DNA from: Bowmanella denitrificans
Lineage (GTDB): Bacteria > Pseudomonadota > Gammaproteobacteria > Enterobacterales > Alteromonadaceae
Assembly: GCF_002887595.1 (NCBI RefSeq)
Contig: NZ_PEBU01000009.1
Span: forward strand, 177,228-241,227
Reading direction: 5' to 3'
DNA length: 64,000 nucleotides
Shown: positions 39,923 to 50,351 of the stretch, piece after piece
How positions within the stretch are numbered: the stretch's first letter is position 1
Layout of the letters: every line of letters starts with the position of its first letter
Notes under the pieces: generated by a model
What the model was told of the DNA's origin: nothing
Databases searched by the model: none
What the model saw: the letters and a program-made list of their open reading frames with translations, nothing else
Program-made: the position numbers and the translations under genes

Positions 39923-40732
39923 ATGGCAACCTTTATCGTTGGCGATGTGCAGGCTTGCCTCTCTCCGTTAAAACAATTGTTGCAACTGGCGGGCTTTACT
40001 CCAGAGCATGATCAGCTTTGGGCGGTTGGCGATCTTATTGGACGCGGTCCGGACGCATTGGCAACATTACAGTTCCTTGAAGGGCTGGGAGCCAGTTTTA
40101 ACACAGTGTTAGGCAACCATGACCTGCACTTTCTGGCCGTTTATGCCGGCATCAAAAAGCCTAAACCCGCCGATAAGTTTGATCAGTTGCTGGACTCCCC
40201 TGACTGTGCCAAATACGCCGACTGGCTGCGCCACCGGCCAATGGCAACCTTGCTTAATGAACAATGCATGTTGAGTCATGCCGGCTTGTATCCTGGCTGG
40301 AGTATCAGCGACGCGCTGTATTGGGGCAATCAGGTGGCCAGTGAATTACAGTCAAACAACTGGAAAACCCTGTTAGACTCCATGTACGGTAGTGAACCAC
40401 AAGCCTGGAATGACTGCCAAAGCCGCAGCCAAAAGCTGGTTTTTACCATTAACGCTCTGACCCGCATGCGTTTTGTCAGTGATAAGGGGTATTTGGATTT
40501 CCAGTCTAAAACCGGCTTAGACCAGTCTCCCCCTGGTACTTTTCCCTGGTTTAGTCATCCTCAACTTAAATTGCATCCGCACGCCAAAGTGCTGTTTGGC
40601 CATTGGGCAGCCATTGAAGGTAAGACCGGCCATTCGCAATGCCTGGCACTGGACACCGGCTACATATGGGGCGGCCAATTGAGTCTTTACGAACTTCAAA
40701 GTGGCAAGTTTTACCGCGTTGGTCATCAATAG
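39923..40732 (+). CDS. apaH: Diadenosine tetraphosphatase (symmetrical)
   Basis: 269 residues. Metallophosphatase motifs: GDVQACLSPLKQLL, GDLIGRGPDAL, GNHDLH and SHAGLYPGW. It splits Ap4A into two ADP and can also remove dinucleoside-polyphosphate caps from RNA. It begins 2 bases after the apaG stop. Last gene of the operon; no clear terminator follows before the chemoreceptor gene. Confidence 0.96.
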   Translation: MATFIVGDVQACLSPLKQLLQLAGFTPEHDQLWAVGDLIGRGPDALATLQFLEGLGASFNTVLGNHDLHFLAVYAGIKKPKPADKFDQLLDSPDCAKYADWLRHRPMATLLNEQCMLSHAGLYPGWSISDALYWGNQVASELQSNNWKTLLDSMYGSEPQAWNDCQSRSQKLVFTINALTRMRFVSDKGYLDFQSKTGLDQSPPGTFPWFSHPQLKLHPHAKVLFGHWAAIEGKTGHSQCLALDTGYIWGGQLSLYELQSGKFYRVGHQ

Positions 40733-40930
40733 GCTATATTTTGGACTGTTTGCAACGTACCATGATTTTTCCGGTATAGAATTAATTCTTTGCGTCGATA
40801 CAATCAGTTAGATTATTGTTGTAGTAGTAACAAAAAGTAAAAAATAACCCTTCCGTCGGTTTTCAGGTGAATTGACACTGCAAATTTGTGACAATCAGCA
40901 GGTCTCGAGCCGTTTGTTTGGAGAGCCCGT

Positions 40931-42955
40931 ATGAATCTAACAGTAGCAATGCGTGTTATCGGTGGTTTTGCCATCATCACTCTGTTGCTTTTTGTCGTCA
41001 GTATTTCCTCCCTGGTTAATTTAAATGATGTGGACAGCGCCACTGAAGAGGTGAATACCCTCGCCTTACCTACCCTTCAGGGCAGCAGCGCATTGAAAGT
41101 ATCTTTTGTTAATATGGGCAGAATTACCTTTGAGGCTTTCTACGAAGCCGAATTATCTGGCCTTGATGATGCGTTGCAACGTTTCTCATCCAGTCGCAGT
41201 AATTTTGAAACAGAAATGCAGAAGCTTAAACAAACAGTGAGTAGTCAGCAGGAACTTAAGGCCACCCTGGCCAGAGTTGAAAGCGTATACAACGACTACA
41301 ACAACAATGTTACCCGCATGTTTGATAATCGTCGTGCTGATCTGGAGCTGGGACAAAAGCTGGGCGGACAGCTATCGGACCTGGAAGATAACACAGACGA
41401 TACCTCTACCTTACTGCTGGACTTCTCGGATTTAAGTCAGGCCCGGGGTAATGGCCCGTTGGCAGAAGCAGCCAAAGTCGGCAGCGAGCTCGAAACCGGT
41501 TTGATGTCGTTGGTGACTGTCGGCAACCAGTACAGCCGCACTGAAGACCTAACCAAGGCCGAGACTATTGGTAACGAACTGAAACTGCTGCTGGAAAATG
41601 CCAAGAGCAGTGCAGCGAAAATGGAAAAATCGGCAGCAGGGCGCGATAGCAGCGGTATGCTGGCCGAAATCCTGGAAATGGTAGAAAGTATCGACAATAC
41701 CATTTCTTCAAATGGCGGTATTTTAAAAAGTCAGGTAGAAAAGCTAAATCGTCAGGCCGACGCCGTTAGTGCGCTGCAAAACTCAGAAGCCAATATCACC
41801 TCAGGTATCGCTGACTTGGATAATTTACTGAAGCAGGCCAACAGCATTACGGCCAGAGTAAAAAGCGATGTGTCCGACTCTGTGGCCAGCGGTACTACCA
41901 GTACCTACCTGATTATGCTGATCTCCGCATTTGCTGCGGCCGCTATCGCCTTTTTCAGCGTACGCGCCATTACCGTACCGCTGAACAAAGTGAATGAGAT
42001 GCTGCATGTGGTCTCATCCGGCGACCTGACCCAAAAACTGGATGACAGCTCCAAAGACGAGTTTGGAGAGCTGGCAACAAACTGTAATAACCTGATTGAA
42101 AGTCTGAAAGCCTTGATCTCCGGGATCAGCTCCAGAGCCACACAACTGGCTGCGGCTTCCGAAGAGACATCAACAGTGACTTCCCAAACAACCCGTTCAA
42201 TTCAGGAGCAGAAGTCACAGATTGCTCAGGTAGCTACCGCGACCACGCAGATGAACAGTACCTCGCAGTTGGTATCACAAAGTGCAGAAGACACACTGAA
42301 CCAGATTCGTCATGCTGATGCAGAAGCGGAGAAAGTGAAGGCCATTTCTCAGGAAAACAAAAGCACGATCATGGTATTGGCCCGTGAAGTGGAAAAAGCC
42401 GCCGAAGTTATCAATAAACTTCACCAGGACAGTGCCAGCATTGGTGGCATTCTGGATGTTATCCGTGGCGTAGCGGACCAGACCAACTTGCTTGCCCTTA
42501 ACGCCGCCATTGAGGCCGCCAGGGCTGGCGAACAGGGTCGAGGCTTTGCCGTGGTAGCGGATGAAGTGCGCACCCTGGCCAGCCGCACTCAGGAGTCCAC
42601 ACAGGAAATCCACTCCATGATTGAAATGCTGCAGGCAGGGGCTGAAAAAGCCGTGTCGGTTATGCAACAAGGTAAGCAGCAGGCAGAACTGTGTGTCACA
42701 CAAACTGAAAAAGCCACCTCTGCTCTGGATTTGATTACTAACGCGGTACACAAGGCACACGATGTATCCAGCCAGATTGAGCAATCTGCGCGTGAACAGT
42801 ATCAGGTGTCGCAGGAAATCAGCGAGAAACTGGAAAATATCGTCGCCATTGCTGAAGAGACGGCAACCGGTGCCGAACAGACAACAGACTCCAGCCATGA
42901 AGTGGCGCGTCTGGCAGATGAACTGCAAGGCTCGATTCGCCAGTTCAGGGTTTAA
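40931..42955 (+). CDS. Methyl-accepting chemotaxis protein (helical-bundle sensor)
   Basis: 674 residues. Membrane helix at about 10-30, then a long mainly alpha-helical periplasmic region (about 35-320; repeated heptad-like Leu/Ala/Gln pattern, MCP-like four-helix bundle repeats). A second membrane helix ([20 protein letters not shown]) precedes the HAMP domain ([23 protein letters not shown]) and signalling domain with [20 protein letters not shown]. The ligand is unknown. It ends SIRQFRV without a CheR pentapeptide. GGAGAG precedes the ATG; a strong terminator follows. Confidence 0.93.
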   Translation: MNLTVAMRVIGGFAIITLLLFVVSISSLVNLNDVDSATEEVNTLALPTLQGSSALKVSFVNMGRITFEAFYEAELSGLDDALQRFSSSRSNFETEMQKLKQTVSSQQELKATLARVESVYNDYNNNVTRMFDNRRADLELGQKLGGQLSDLEDNTDDTSTLLLDFSDLSQARGNGPLAEAAKVGSELETGLMSLVTVGNQYSRTEDLTKAETIGNELKLLLENAKSSAAKMEKSAAGRDSSGMLAEILEMVESIDNTISSNGGILKSQVEKLNRQADAVSALQNSEANITSGIADLDNLLKQANSITARVKSDVSDSVASGTTSTYLIMLISAFAAAAIAFFSVRAITVPLNKVNEMLHVVSSGDLTQKLDDSSKDEFGELATNCNNLIESLKALISGISSRATQLAAASEETSTVTSQTTRSIQEQKSQIAQVATATTQMNSTSQLVSQSAEDTLNQIRHADAEAEKVKAISQENKSTIMVLAREVEKAAEVINKLHQDSASIGGILDVIRGVADQTNLLALNAAIEAARAGEQGRGFAVVADEVRTLASRTQESTQEIHSMIEMLQAGAEKAVSVMQQGKQQAELCVTQTEKATSALDLITNAVHKAHDVSSQIEQSAREQYQVSQEISEKLENIVAIAEETATGAEQTTDSSHEVARLADELQGSIRQFRV

Positions 42956-42968
42956 TAACCTGAAAGCC

Positions 42969-43006
42969 ACATAAAAAAACGCAGCTTCCAACTGCGTTTT
43001 TTATGT
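42969..43006 (+). terminator. Rho-independent terminator of the chemoreceptor gene
   Basis: Stem ACATAAAAAAACGCAG / CTGCGTTTTTTATGT with a 7-base loop (CTTCCAA); the symmetry makes it usable in both directions. It directly borders the 50-bp repeat array. Confidence 0.9.
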
Positions 43007-43207
43007 CCAGGGATGGACGGTATGTCGATGTTGTAGGGAACACTCATCGACGATGTCCAGGGATGGACGGTATGTCGATGTTGTCTGGAACATTCATCGA
43101 CGATGTCCAGGGATGGACGGGCAGAAAGACTGCTCCTGCGTTTTCTGCACTTCCACCATCCATGGTGGGCGTATGTCGATGTTGTAGGGAACACTCATCG
43201 ACGATGT
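43006..43207. repeat. 50-bp tandem hairpin repeat array
   Basis: Three units with a 50-bp period start at 43006, 43056 and 43106. Each contains a small palindrome GTCCAGGGATGGAC and a second inverted repeat GTCGATG-N14-CATCGAC. The second unit differs from the first at three positions. The third unit is split after its first 15 bases by exactly 50 foreign bases (43121-43170), which themselves form two hairpins (GCAGAAA/TTTCTGC and CCACCAT/ATGGTGG). It sits between the convergent chemoreceptor and folA genes. Not a CRISPR: no constant spacers. Confidence 0.9.
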
Positions 43208-43211
43208 CAGA

Positions 43212-43706
43212 CTAAATACGCTCCAACGTTCTAAACGTCAGGTTATGGGGATTGGCGTCATCAGCCGGTCGAACCTGAGAGTCCAGCTCACGCCACTCGG
43301 CCTCAGCCATATAATCAGGAAAGCGGGTATCCCCTTCCACCAACAAGTCTATGTCGGTAATGTACAGGCGGGTGCAAAGAGGTAAAAAGTGCCGGTAAAT
43401 GGCTCCACCACCAATAACCATTAACTCTTCCGTCTCGCCTTGCTGTGCAACCTGCACAGCAAGTTCAGGAGAAGATACTACAGTGATCCCATCCGCCTTA
43501 AAATCAGTGTCGCGGCTGATAACAATATTGTGTCGTCCCGGTAACGGCCGGCCAATGGATTCGAAGGTTTTTCGCCCCATCACCACAGGTTTACCCAAGG
43601 TAACCTGTTTAAAATGTTGAAGATCGGCGGGCAAATGCCAAGGCATGGCATTGTCTTTGCCAATCACCCGGTTTACGGCCATAGCCGCAATCAGCGACAC
43701 ACGCAT
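43212..43706 (-). CDS. folA: Dihydrofolate reductase
   Basis: 164 residues. The family start VSLIAAMAVNRVIGKDNAMPWHLPADLQHFK carries the Met20-loop and active-site Asp; VMGRKTFESIGRPLPGRHN and VIGGGAIYRHFLP complete the NADPH and folate site. It reduces dihydrofolate for one-carbon metabolism. The ATG at 43706 follows GAGG; the much longer open frame upstream runs into the obgE acidic tail and is not used. obgE ends 4 bases upstream, so the two are likely co-transcribed. Confidence 0.97.
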   Translation of the reverse strand: MRVSLIAAMAVNRVIGKDNAMPWHLPADLQHFKQVTLGKPVVMGRKTFESIGRPLPGRHNIVISRDTDFKADGITVVSSPELAVQVAQQGETEELMVIGGGAIYRHFLPLCTRLYITDIDLLVEGDTRFPDYMAEAEWRELDSQVRPADDANPHNLTFRTLERI

Positions 43707-43710
43707 CCTA

Positions 43711-44883
<1,173 letters not shown>

Positions 44884-45002
44884 TCATGAGGACAATATGA
44901 ATACTTTAGCAGAAAGGCGTGATGCAAACATTGAAGGCTACCACGTGTGTCAGGACGATATACTATCACCACCAGGGCAACACCTTTCTCTTCGTCATAT
45001 AA

Positions 45003-45027
45003 AAAAGCCCCGCATGGCGGGGCTTTT
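45003..45027 (-). terminator. Terminator of the rplU-rpmA operon
   Basis: 11-bp stem AAAAGCCCCGC (45003-45013) / GCGGGGCTTTT (45017-45027) with a 3-base loop. The minus strand continues with TTATA. Very strong and symmetrical. Confidence 0.93.
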
Positions 45028-45046
45028 AGTAAGTTAGCAGCGCTGA

Positions 45047-45304
45047 TTACTCAGAAACGATGCTCACATACTTACGGTTCTGAGGACCTTTCACTTCGAA
45101 CTGAACTTTACCGTCAGACAAAGCGAATAAAGTGTGATCCTTACCCAAACCTACGTTAGTGCCCGCGTGGAACTTGGTGCCACGCTGACGCACGATAATG
45201 CTGCCAGCCAGTACAGACTCACCGCCAAAGCGTTTTACACCCAGGCGTTTGCTTTCTGAATCACGACCGTTACGGGTACTACCACCCGCCTTCTTGTGTG
45301 CCAT
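45047..45304 (-). CDS. rpmA: 50S ribosomal protein L27
   Basis: 85 residues, full length. [28 protein letters not shown] is the conserved basic N-terminus that reaches the peptidyl-transferase centre. It begins 15 bases after the rplU stop and ends near a strong terminator. Confidence 0.98.
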   Translation of the reverse strand: MAHKKAGGSTRNGRDSESKRLGVKRFGGESVLAGSIIVRQRGTKFHAGTNVGLGKDHTLFALSDGKVQFEVKGPQNRKYVSIVSE

Positions 45305-45319
45305 CTTTCAGTACTCCTC

Positions 45320-45631
45320 TTAGGCGCTGATGCTGGTGATTTTCACTTCAGTGAACCACTGACGGTGGCCCATCTGCTTGCGTGAATGCTTACGGCGACG
45401 GAACTTAACAATCTTAATTTTCTCGCCACGACCATGGGTTACCACTTCAGCCTTGACTTTACCACCGTCTACAAAAGGTGTGCCGATCTTTACGTCGTCA
45501 CCGTTGCTGACCATCAGGACATTGTCAAATTCGACAGTTTCGCCTGGTGCAACTTCAATCTTTTCAAGACGAACGGTTTGGCCTTCAGCCACACGGTGTT
45601 GTTTACCACCACTTTGGAAAACCGCGTACAT
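45320..45631 (-). CDS. rplU: 50S ribosomal protein L21
   Basis: 103 residues. [17 protein letters not shown] at the N-terminus and [16 protein letters not shown] near the C-terminus are diagnostic. The ATG at 45631 follows GGAG; the open frame continues 96 codons upstream into the ispB leader but is not expected to be used. Divergent from ispB with 219 bases between starts, as in E. coli. Confidence 0.98.
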   Translation of the reverse strand: MYAVFQSGGKQHRVAEGQTVRLEKIEVAPGETVEFDNVLMVSNGDDVKIGTPFVDGGKVKAEVVTHGRGEKIKIVKFRRRKHSRKQMGHRQWFTEVKITSISA

Positions 45632-45850
45632 ACTTAACTCCGCTCTTTGCGCCCGCAGGACGCCAACAATTCTAAAACAGGGCGCGAATTGTACGTGAAG
45701 TGTGCAGGCATCGCAATAGCAATTCTCCATAAATTTAGCCACATTAATGCTTTGCGGCCAACGTTTAGGGAGATTCGGTTTAACCCGCTGGAACAGTACG
45801 GCAATTTCTGCAAAAATGCCGCCAGTTTTCAGTCGATGTACCCAGTGCCA

Positions 45851-46822
45851 ATGAACAACCAACAGATACGCGATCTTGCCGAACAGGATATGCAGGCAGT
45901 CAACCAGTTGATTCAGCAACAGGTAAGCTCAGAGGTCGCGCTGATCAATCAGTTGGGTTTCTACATTGTCAACAGCGGTGGCAAGCGTATCCGGCCACTG
46001 ATCACTGTACTGGCCGCCCGTGCGCTGGGCATTGAGGGTACAGCGCATCACACCCTGGCGGCCATTATTGAATTTATTCACACCGCCACCCTGCTGCACG
46101 ACGATGTGGTGGACGAGTCTACCATGCGTCGCGGTCGCGAGACAGCCAATGAATTATTCGGCAATCAGGCCAGTGTGCTGGTAGGAGACTTTCTTTATAC
46201 CCGTTCATTTCAGATGATGGTCAGCCTGAAACGTATGCGGGTGATGGAAATTCTCTCAGACGCGACCAACGTTATCGCTGAAGGGGAAGTATTGCAGTTA
46301 ATGAATTGCAATGACCCCGAGACCTCAGAACAAAGCTACATGCAGGTGATCTACAGTAAAACCGCCCGCCTGTTCGAAGCTGCTACCCAACTGGCCGCAG
46401 TACTGACAGACCAATCTCAGGTGATAGAACTGGCGATGCAGAACTATGGCAAATACCTCGGCACCGCGTTCCAGTTAGTTGACGATATCCTCGACTACGC
46501 CGCCGATGCGGCAGAAATGGGCAAAAATGTCGGTGATGATCTGGCTGAAGGAAAACCCACCCTGCCATTGCTTTATGCTATGTGGCATGGCAATGCACAG
46601 CAGGCTGCGCTGATTCGACGCGCCATTGAGCAGGGCGACGGCTTACCTCATCTGCAAGAAATACAGACGGCCATGGCTCAGACCGGTGCGTTGCAATATA
46701 CCCGCGCTAAGGCATTGGAAGCCAGTCAGCAAGCAGTTGAAGCCCTTAGCCCTCTTCCTGACAATGAATTCAAACAGGCCCTGATAGGATTGGCCGGTAT
46801 TGCGGTTGAACGCATGGCCTGA
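45851..46822 (+). CDS. ispB: Octaprenyl diphosphate synthase
   Basis: 323 residues from the ATG at 45851, the same length as the E. coli enzyme. The two Asp-rich motifs of trans-prenyl synthases are present: [10 protein letters not shown] and [12 protein letters not shown], with GGKRIRP near the start. It makes the side chain of ubiquinone, the electron acceptor of the Na+-NQR encoded in this window. An in-frame ATG at 45836 adds five residues; neither start has a clear ribosome site, and 45851 is chosen from family alignment. Confidence 0.95.
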   Translation: MNNQQIRDLAEQDMQAVNQLIQQQVSSEVALINQLGFYIVNSGGKRIRPLITVLAARALGIEGTAHHTLAAIIEFIHTATLLHDDVVDESTMRRGRETANELFGNQASVLVGDFLYTRSFQMMVSLKRMRVMEILSDATNVIAEGEVLQLMNCNDPETSEQSYMQVIYSKTARLFEAATQLAAVLTDQSQVIELAMQNYGKYLGTAFQLVDDILDYAADAAEMGKNVGDDLAEGKPTLPLLYAMWHGNAQQAALIRRAIEQGDGLPHLQEIQTAMAQTGALQYTRAKALEASQQAVEALSPLPDNEFKQALIGLAGIAVERMA

Positions 46823-46917
46823 TCTCCGTCCCTTCAGGCAAAGATCTTCACTGAACAAAATTTATGCAAAACTAACAATCACTGCTAACGTTTTATTTCT
46901 GCATCTGCACAATCAGG

Positions 46918-48381
46918 ATGTCGAAGATGAAACAGCCGCCTTCCCTGCCGATCAAACTGGACAGTACCTCAAACGGCGAATTTTGTCCGCCCAGGCTGAG
47001 TGAGCGAGAGGAAAGTATTAATTTTCTCGCCCGTCAATGTATCGAAAGTACCCGCAAGAAACTGGGATTAAGTCGCCGGGACTTTATGCTGACCAGCAGC
47101 GCCGCGGCTCTGACTTTGCTTTGTGCCAATCAAGTCAACGCTGCCCAAGGTCTTAATGGTGGTTTTTATGCGCTGTCTGAACTTAGTGCGTTTGAACCAC
47201 AAATGGCGGATAGCACACTAGCAGGCAACGAATTTATCTTCGATATTCAGGGCCATTTCGTTGACCCCAATGGCCGCTGGCTGAATCAACTCCCCCAGGA
47301 TGCCAAGCCGTTTTCGAGCATGCCATATGCTGACTGTCCACTGGCTGATTTGGCTGGCGACAGGAGCTACTTGCAATGTCTGGGGCCCAGGCAATTTATC
47401 AAGGACGTGTTCCTGGATAGCGACACAGACATGATGGTGCTGTCTTTCGTGCCCTCAATGCGTCACAGCGAGCCTTTAACCATTGAGGAGGCTGATGCTA
47501 CCCGGCGCATCATTGACGAGTTGGAAGGCCACCAGCGCTTGCTATTGCATGGACGGGTCAATCCTAATCAGGACGGCGACCTGCAGGGCATGGAGGAACT
47601 GGCCGAAAAATGGCAGGTCAGCGCCTGGAAAACCTATACGCAATGGGGACCAGATGGCAATGGCTTCTTTCTATATGACGATGTGGGTATCGCTTTTATC
47701 GAAAAAGCCAGACAGCTTGGCATTAAAAACATCTGTATCCACAAAGGTATTCCGTTTGGTGCTCAGTCATACCAGCACAGTCTATGCAGCGACATTGGCG
47801 TGGTAGCCAAACGCTATCCGGATGTAAACTTTATCATCTACCACTCCGGGTTTGACCCATCCGTGGAAGAACGGGCCTATACCCATGGCTCACACCGTGC
47901 CGGCGTGGATAGTCTTATCCGCTCTTTGCAGGAAAATCAGGTGGCACCCAACACCAATGTCTATGCTGAACTCGGCTCCACCTGGCGTTTTGTGATGCGT
48001 CATCCCGAACAGGCTGCGCACTTGCTGGGCAAATTACTCAGATATGTTGGAGAAAATAATGTGCTGTGGGGCACCGATTCTATCTGGTATGGCTCCCCTC
48101 AGGATCAAATCCAGGCCTTTCGTGCCTTTCAAATCAGCGAGGCTTTTATTGAGCAATACGGTTATCCAGCGCTGACCCCTGAGTTAAAAGCCAAGGTCTT
48201 TGGCCTGAACGCCTGTAAACCTTATCAGGTATCGCCACAGGAAGTGGCCCTGCACAACCGCCAGGATAAGCTGGCTAAAACCCGGGAAAACTATCGCAAT
48301 CAACCCAGCCCACATTTTCAAACCTATGGACCGAAAAACCGTCGTGAGTTTCTGAATCTGATGCGCTGGCAAGCAAGTTAA
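46918..48381 (+). CDS. Tat-exported metal-dependent hydrolase (amidohydrolase_2 family)
   Basis: 487 residues. After about 50 residues comes a twin-arginine signal (SRRDFMLTSSAAALTLL) with cleavage near VNAAQG. The mature part is a TIM-barrel amidohydrolase: FDIQGHFVDPNGRW, ICIHKGIPFG, IIYHSGFDP and WGTDSIWYG supply the second metal-site His, two further His and the catalytic Asp. The first His of the usual HxH is Gln here. Substrate unknown. Start 46918 or the next ATG (46927) are both possible. The long pre-Tat extension is unusual. Confidence 0.8.
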   Translation: MSKMKQPPSLPIKLDSTSNGEFCPPRLSEREESINFLARQCIESTRKKLGLSRRDFMLTSSAAALTLLCANQVNAAQGLNGGFYALSELSAFEPQMADSTLAGNEFIFDIQGHFVDPNGRWLNQLPQDAKPFSSMPYADCPLADLAGDRSYLQCLGPRQFIKDVFLDSDTDMMVLSFVPSMRHSEPLTIEEADATRRIIDELEGHQRLLLHGRVNPNQDGDLQGMEELAEKWQVSAWKTYTQWGPDGNGFFLYDDVGIAFIEKARQLGIKNICIHKGIPFGAQSYQHSLCSDIGVVAKRYPDVNFIIYHSGFDPSVEERAYTHGSHRAGVDSLIRSLQENQVAPNTNVYAELGSTWRFVMRHPEQAAHLLGKLLRYVGENNVLWGTDSIWYGSPQDQIQAFRAFQISEAFIEQYGYPALTPELKAKVFGLNACKPYQVSPQEVALHNRQDKLAKTRENYRNQPSPHFQTYGPKNRREFLNLMRWQAS

Positions 48382-48410
48382 CGCAACTAATCAGCAACTG
48401 CCTCAAACAA

Positions 48411-48435
48411 AAAACCGGCCATTCAGGCCGGTTTT
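48411..48435. terminator. Terminator between the convergent hydrolase and mdh genes
   Basis: 10-bp stem AAAACCGGCC (48411-48420) / GGCCGGTTTT (48426-48435), 5-base loop. The T run is best on the minus strand (TTTTTTG), serving mdh, but the plus strand has TTTT as well. Confidence 0.92.
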
Positions 48436-48457
48436 AGCGGTATAGCTGAATCAGCTA

Positions 48458-49396
48458 TCAGGCTTTATTGACGAAGTCTTCGCCCAGTTGAATATCACCG
48501 CGAAGGCCACCCAGCATATCTTCTTTGGCTTTTTGCTCAAATGCGCTCAGTTTGCCGTAAGACAGAATTTCTTCCACACCATTGGCGCTCAGGCGCACAG
48601 GGTGGGCAAAGAAGCGGGCATCATCACTGTTGGTTTCAACATAAGTGTATTCCACCACATTTTCGCCACGCATGGCCGCCACCAATGACAAACAGAAACG
48701 CGCTGCAGCCTGCCCCATGGACAATGTTGCACTGCCGCCACCGGCCTTGGCTTCCACCACTTCGGTACCGGCATTCTGAATACGATGCGTCAGGCTGGCC
48801 ACTTCCTCGTCACTGAACTCCACACCTTCAACCTGAGACAGCAATGGCAGGATAGTGGTGCCAGAGTGGCCACCGATTACAGGCACATGCACATTGGCAG
48901 GATTCAGACCCTTCAATTCAGCAACAAAAGTTTCGGCGCGAATAACATCCAGGGTCGTCACACCGAATAATTTGTTTTTGTCATATACGCCTTTGGCTTT
49001 CAACGCTTCAGCAGCAATGGCCACAGTGGTGTTAACCGGGTTAGTGATAATACCGATGCAGGCTTTTGGGCAAGTGTCAGCAATGGCATCCACCAGATTA
49101 CGCACGATACCGGCATTGATATTGAACAGGTCTGAACGATCCATGCCCGGCTTGCGCGGTACACCGGCAGGGATCAAGACGATGTCACAGCCTTGCAGTG
49201 CGGTATTCAGGTCATCCTTGCCAAACCCTTTAACTTTCACATCGGTAGGAATATGGCTCAGGTCCACGGCCACGCCGGGTACCACAGGGGCAACGTCATA
49301 TAAAGACAATTCAGAGCCGGCAGGCAACTGAGTTTTGAGCAACAGTGACAATGCCTGGCCGATACCGCCGGCAGCACCTAATACGGCTACTTTCAT
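48458..49396 (-). CDS. mdh: Malate dehydrogenase
   Basis: 312 residues. NAD-binding [17 protein letters not shown], substrate Arg in [24 protein letters not shown] and catalytic His in [13 protein letters not shown]. It interconverts malate and oxaloacetate in the TCA cycle. The ATG at 49396 is preceded by AGGAG; the open frame upstream (56 codons) is not used. Divergent from argR, a conserved neighbour in gammaproteobacteria. Confidence 0.97.
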   Translation of the reverse strand: MKVAVLGAAGGIGQALSLLLKTQLPAGSELSLYDVAPVVPGVAVDLSHIPTDVKVKGFGKDDLNTALQGCDIVLIPAGVPRKPGMDRSDLFNINAGIVRNLVDAIADTCPKACIGIITNPVNTTVAIAAEALKAKGVYDKNKLFGVTTLDVIRAETFVAELKGLNPANVHVPVIGGHSGTTILPLLSQVEGVEFSDEEVASLTHRIQNAGTEVVEAKAGGGSATLSMGQAAARFCLSLVAAMRGENVVEYTYVETNSDDARFFAHPVRLSANGVEEILSYGKLSAFEQKAKEDMLGGLRGDIQLGEDFVNKA

Positions 49397-49693
49397 GTTT
49401 ATCTCCTGTGAATGTGAGTAACGTTTTCGACTGACAGCGCAGTCTGTGAAAAATGTTAGGCTACTTAGCCACTGACAACCCGGGAAATGGCCAGATCTGA
49501 CATTTGAGCCGGATTGCGGAAAACATTGGGGGCAGAGTCTACTTTGTGGCCGGGGGCTTAGCAAGCTGCCTGCAAATCGACTCTAATTCATCAGCAAGTT
49601 TAGCGGAATAAGACCAAGGTATAAAAAACATTGATTCGTCAGGTCTGGCAGGTAAAGTAACGGCTTGAATTGATAGCAGTGTAAAAAAGCGGG

Positions 49694-50161
49694 ATGGCAA
49701 TGGCAGGTAAACAAGAAGAACTGATTAAATCCTTTAAGGAAATACTCAAAACCGAAAACTTTGGTTCGCAAGGCGAGATCGTCGAAGCGCTGAAGGAACA
49801 GGGCTTTGATAATATCAGTCAGTCGAAGGTGTCCCGCATGCTCAGTAAGTTTGGCGCGGTGCGTACCCGCAATGCGCTGGGTGAAATGGTCTATTGTTTA
49901 CCGCCGGAACTGGGTATGCCCACGGCCAAGAGCCCGCTTAAGCAATTAGTGCTGGATATCGTACACAACAATGTGATGGTGATTATCCGCACCAGTCCGG
50001 GGGCTGCACAGTTAATTGCCAGACTGCTGGATTCATTGAGCCAGGCCGATGGTGTACTAGGTACTATTGCCGGTGATGACACTATATTTATTGCCCCGGC
50101 CGACGTCACTCGTATCGATGACACCCTGAAGCGGGTTGAGGCACTGTTCGAAAACGTTTGA
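49694..50161 (+). CDS. argR: Arginine repressor ArgR
   Basis: 155 residues. N-terminal winged helix ([25 protein letters not shown], then [13 protein letters not shown]) and a C-terminal arginine-binding core with [13 protein letters not shown], whose acidic pair contacts L-arginine. It represses arginine biosynthesis genes as a hexamer. The start could be either of two close ATGs (49694 or 49700). A weak TGAAT half-site at 49666-49670 is compatible with autoregulation but is not a convincing ARG box. Confidence 0.96.
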   Translation: MAMAGKQEELIKSFKEILKTENFGSQGEIVEALKEQGFDNISQSKVSRMLSKFGAVRTRNALGEMVYCLPPELGMPTAKSPLKQLVLDIVHNNVMVIIRTSPGAAQLIARLLDSLSQADGVLGTIAGDDTIFIAPADVTRIDDTLKRVEALFENV

Positions 50162-50222
50162 TAGTGATTAGAGCGTATTCAACAACCACGCGCTAAACCA
50201 AGTCTCCTGCAACAATGATTGC

Positions 50223-50312
50223 CACCGCAGAGTCGCTGAGAACACAGAGAAAAGCAGAAAGAATTCATCTATCTATTTTGAGAAACCCTGCGAACTCGGC
50301 GCCTCTGCGGTG
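50223..50312. repeat. 90-bp element with terminal inverted repeats CACCGCAGAG
   Basis: CACCGCAGAG at 50223-50232 and its inverse CTCTGCGGTG at 50303-50312 bound about 90 bases. The interior is poorly palindromic (GTCGCTGAG..., CGCC...). This CACCGCAGAG...CTCTGCGGTG type of interspersed element is widespread in gammaproteobacterial intergenic regions. It lies between the argR stop and the convergent EEP nuclease gene. Confidence 0.75.
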
Positions 50313-50351
50313 AATATTGTCGGGTTTATCCAGTCAATACAGATTCAGCAC

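Noticed and set aside
40778..40789. 12-bp palindrome AGAATTAATTCT after apaH
   Set aside because: A/T-rich, short and without a T run; likely to occur by chance, so not called a terminator or operator.
42275..42991. 238-codon open frame antisense to the chemoreceptor gene
   Set aside because: Cys/Phe/Leu-rich composition typical of an antisense reading of MCP helices; no ribosome site.
42952..43194. 80-codon minus-strand frame across the 50-bp repeats
   Set aside because: The repeat period (50) is not a multiple of three, so the repeated units are read in different frames; not coding.
43006..43207. CRISPR array
   Set aside because: Units are contiguous tandem repeats without unique spacers between them, and no cas genes are nearby.
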